Assembly (NCBI GenBank): GCA_022821935.1
Contig: JAJECR010000140.1
Coordinates: 1 to 6,387, forward strand
DNA from: Candidatus Latescibacterota bacterium
GTDB taxonomy: Bacteria > JAAXHH01
Direction of reading: 5' to 3'
DNA: 6,387 nt
In this document: positions 4,915-6,387 of the stretch, piece after piece
How positions within the stretch are numbered: the first letter of the stretch is position 1
Layout of the letters: each line of letters begins with the position of its first letter
Notes under the pieces: model-generated
What the model was told of the DNA's origin: nothing
Seen by the model: only the letters and a program-made list of their open reading frames with translations
Database searches by the model: none
Position numbers and translations under genes: made by a program

Positions 4915-6387
4915 CTACCGGATAACGGCCCGGCCGTAGTAATAGGGCAGGGCCTGGGCGGAAGGACGGTAGGACCAGGCCAGGCGGGCCTTGCCGATGT
5001 TGGCCCCCGGACCGGCGCCGGCTTCGTCCCCGTCGTAGATGACCAGGTTGAAGCCGATGGTCTCCCCTGCCGTAGGCGCGGAACCGCCTGGCATGTCGGA
5101 CCAGGGAATGGCGGTCTCGATAACGTAGCCGTGGCCGGTGAACCTGGACGCCACCCGCATGCCTGGCGCCGTTTTTTCAATCACGCCCTGCCTGGCGTCG
5201 GCGTCCCGGGCCGCCCGGGGCTCCCGGCCCGCCGTGGTGCCTGGAAAGATGCCCGCCTTGAAGACGGTCAGCGTGTTGTCGCTCCGGCCGGATGGGTCGA
5301 CGCAGATCTCCACGGCGTCGGAACGCCAGTGGCCCTTGACGTCGTCCGGCGCGATATTGCAGACCACCACGTCGTCCCGCACGTCCACGGCGACGTACAG
5401 GTTGTCCTGGTCGTATGTCGTACGAAACACCGCGCTGAGGTCTTCATCGCCGCCCGGCAGGGAACCCGACCAGATGTGATCCGACGAAATGGCATGGGGT
5501 TCGATCCCCGCCCAGTCGGCGAGGTCGCCGTCTATCCGCGGCGGGTTCGCCGCCGGCACGAGATCCATGACCGGTAACACGTCGATCATCCCGCCGTCTT
5601 CCAGGATTCGGTCCGATGCCGTGGTCGACAGCAGCACCGGGTAGCTTCCCTGGCCGATGTGGTCCGGTACGTGGATGGTAAAGGGAACCGTCGCCGCGCC
5701 CTCGCCCGGGACCTCGTATTCCGCTTCCCGGGATGCGTCCGGCCAGTCCTCGGGCAGTTCCAGTTTCACCCGGCCAGTTGCACCCTGCGCGCTCCCGCTG
5801 GCCACCTCTACCTCCAGCGTGCCGGTCATGCCCTGTCCAATGGAAAGCGCGGCGGGCAACAGCCCCGCGACCCACGAAACCTGGTGTTCCGCGGCCCATT
5901 GGCGGTAACGGACGATGTCCGAACGGGGCACCATGCCGATGGAAAGAGGTTCCGTTGAAGGTGGAGGACCTAGGACGATGCCGGGATCCCGCGGTCCCTC
6001 CAGGCCGCCGAGGAGGGTCTTCAGTCCCTCCGGCGAAGGCGGCACGAGGGTCTTCACCAGGAGGAAGGACTCAGGTCTGGCACCGCGCGGCGGAAGCGTG
6101 GCCCTCCGGTCGAAGCCCTGGGACCGGAAGTTGCGCAGGGCCAGGGACTTGATCTCCGCGTAGCTCATGAACCGGCTGGGCGAGATGTCGCCCGTCGGTA
6201 TGGAGAACGAACCCACTCGACCGGTGTTGTAGTAGAGTCTCACCGGCTGCCAGGTCCGCAGGTACTCGTCGTCCAACTGCTCCGGGAACTGTGCTGGATC
6301 AGCCGCGGCGGTAAAGGCCTCCGTGGCGAGACGGGCCGCCGCCTGGTGATGGCCGTGGGTGCCCGGTCCGGGCCACATGGTCACGAT
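4915..6387 (-). CDS. PIG-L (LmbE-type) deacetylase with NEW3-like and CBM9-like domains, C-terminal part
   Basis: The last 490 residues of a gene that enters from the right edge; the frame is open through the final base, so the GTG at 6384 is internal. Visible residues 5-35 (WPGPGTHGHHQAAARLATEA, then FPEQ) carry the second zinc-binding motif of PIG-L deacetylases, H11-x-x-H14; the first motif (AHPDDE-type) would be beyond the edge. TWQPVRLYYNTG (45-56) is a usual follow-on in this family. Residues about 183-256 have the pattern of a NEW3-like beta-sandwich (G-x-TGTLEVEV, LELPEDW, VPFTIHVP). Residues about 283-490 look like a CBM9-type domain: PPRIDGDLADW, LYVAVDVRDD, DAVEICVDPSG, YVIETAIPWSDM and ETIGFNLVIYD. 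PIG-L enzymes remove acetyl groups from N-acetylglucosamine conjugates. The added modules imply an exported enzyme acting on glycans or glycoconjugates; the signal peptide itself cannot be seen. Confidence 0.87.
   Translation of the reverse strand: MVTMWPGPGTHGHHQAAARLATEAFTAAADPAQFPEQLDDEYLRTWQPVRLYYNTGRVGSFSIPTGDISPSRFMSYAEIKSLALRNFRSQGFDRRATLPPRGARPESFLLVKTLVPPSPEGLKTLLGGLEGPRDPGIVLGPPPSTEPLSIGMVPRSDIVRYRQWAAEHQVSWVAGLLPAALSIGQGMTGTLEVEVASGSAQGATGRVKLELPEDWPDASREAEYEVPGEGAATVPFTIHVPDHIGQGSYPVLLSTTASDRILEDGGMIDVLPVMDLVPAANPPRIDGDLADWAGIEPHAISSDHIWSGSLPGGDEDLSAVFRTTYDQDNLYVAVDVRDDVVVCNIAPDDVKGHWRSDAVEICVDPSGRSDNTLTVFKAGIFPGTTAGREPRAARDADARQGVIEKTAPGMRVASRFTGHGYVIETAIPWSDMPGGSAPTAGETIGFNLVIYDGDEAGAGPGANIGKARLAWSYRPSAQALPYYYGRAVIR

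Noticed and set aside
4752..5180. N-terminal extension of the HD protein reading frame
   Set aside because: It is Pro/Arg/Ser-rich, overlaps the deacetylase gene in another frame, and the GTG with a good Shine-Dalgarno at 4751 explains the start.

Overview
The window is GC-rich bacterial DNA in which all seven supported genes lie on the minus strand, so it is read from right to left. It carries an FCB-like mixture of genes: a PIG-L deacetylase fused to NEW3-like and CBM9-like modules, a separate-chain methylmalonyl-CoA mutase, and a Bacteroidetes-style PstS-like lipoprotein followed by a TPR protein. This suggests an uncultured heterotroph of the Gemmatimonadota/Latescibacterota/Bacteroidota sphere. 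That placement is an inference from gene content only. No rRNA, tRNA, CRISPR array, transposase or phage gene is visible.

Layout in transcription order. (1) 6387-4915: the C-terminal part of a large PIG-L (LmbE-type) deacetylase with a NEW3-like domain and a CBM9-like sugar-binding domain; its N-terminus is beyond the right edge. (2) 4751-4191: a 186-residue HD-domain phosphohydrolase that starts at GTG. (3) A 186-bp gap with 15-bp tandem units and a strong sigma70-type promoter (TTGACC, 17 bp, TAAAAT). (4) 4004-2331: the large chain of methylmalonyl-CoA mutase, followed after 55 bp by (5) 2275-1838: methylmalonyl-CoA epimerase. (6) A 380-bp gap with a duplicated 23-bp GC-rich segment, an inverted repeat, an AT-rich promoter candidate and an adjoining palindrome. 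(7) 1457-1197: a two-helix membrane protein overlapping (8) 1224-313: a PstS-like lipoprotein, followed by (9) 223-1: the signal peptide and first TPR repeat of an exported protein cut by the left edge.

How the genes work together. The mutase and epimerase form a two-gene unit for propionate and odd-chain/branched-chain carbon: epimerase interconverts the two methylmalonyl-CoA epimers and mutase makes succinyl-CoA from the R form. The mutase chain lacks a B12-binding domain and no such subunit is in the window, so its partner must be encoded elsewhere. The small membrane protein, binding protein and TPR protein look like one operon without any ABC permease or ATPase. They resemble the binding-protein/TPR pair often found beside ExbB/ExbD/TonB genes, not a phosphate importer. 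The deacetylase and HD protein appear to be separate functions.

I do not see a clearly new biological system. The points most worth following are the permease-less binding-protein/TPR module with its promoter-proximal palindrome, the split mutase without its cobalamin subunit, and the deacetylase fused to carbohydrate-binding modules.
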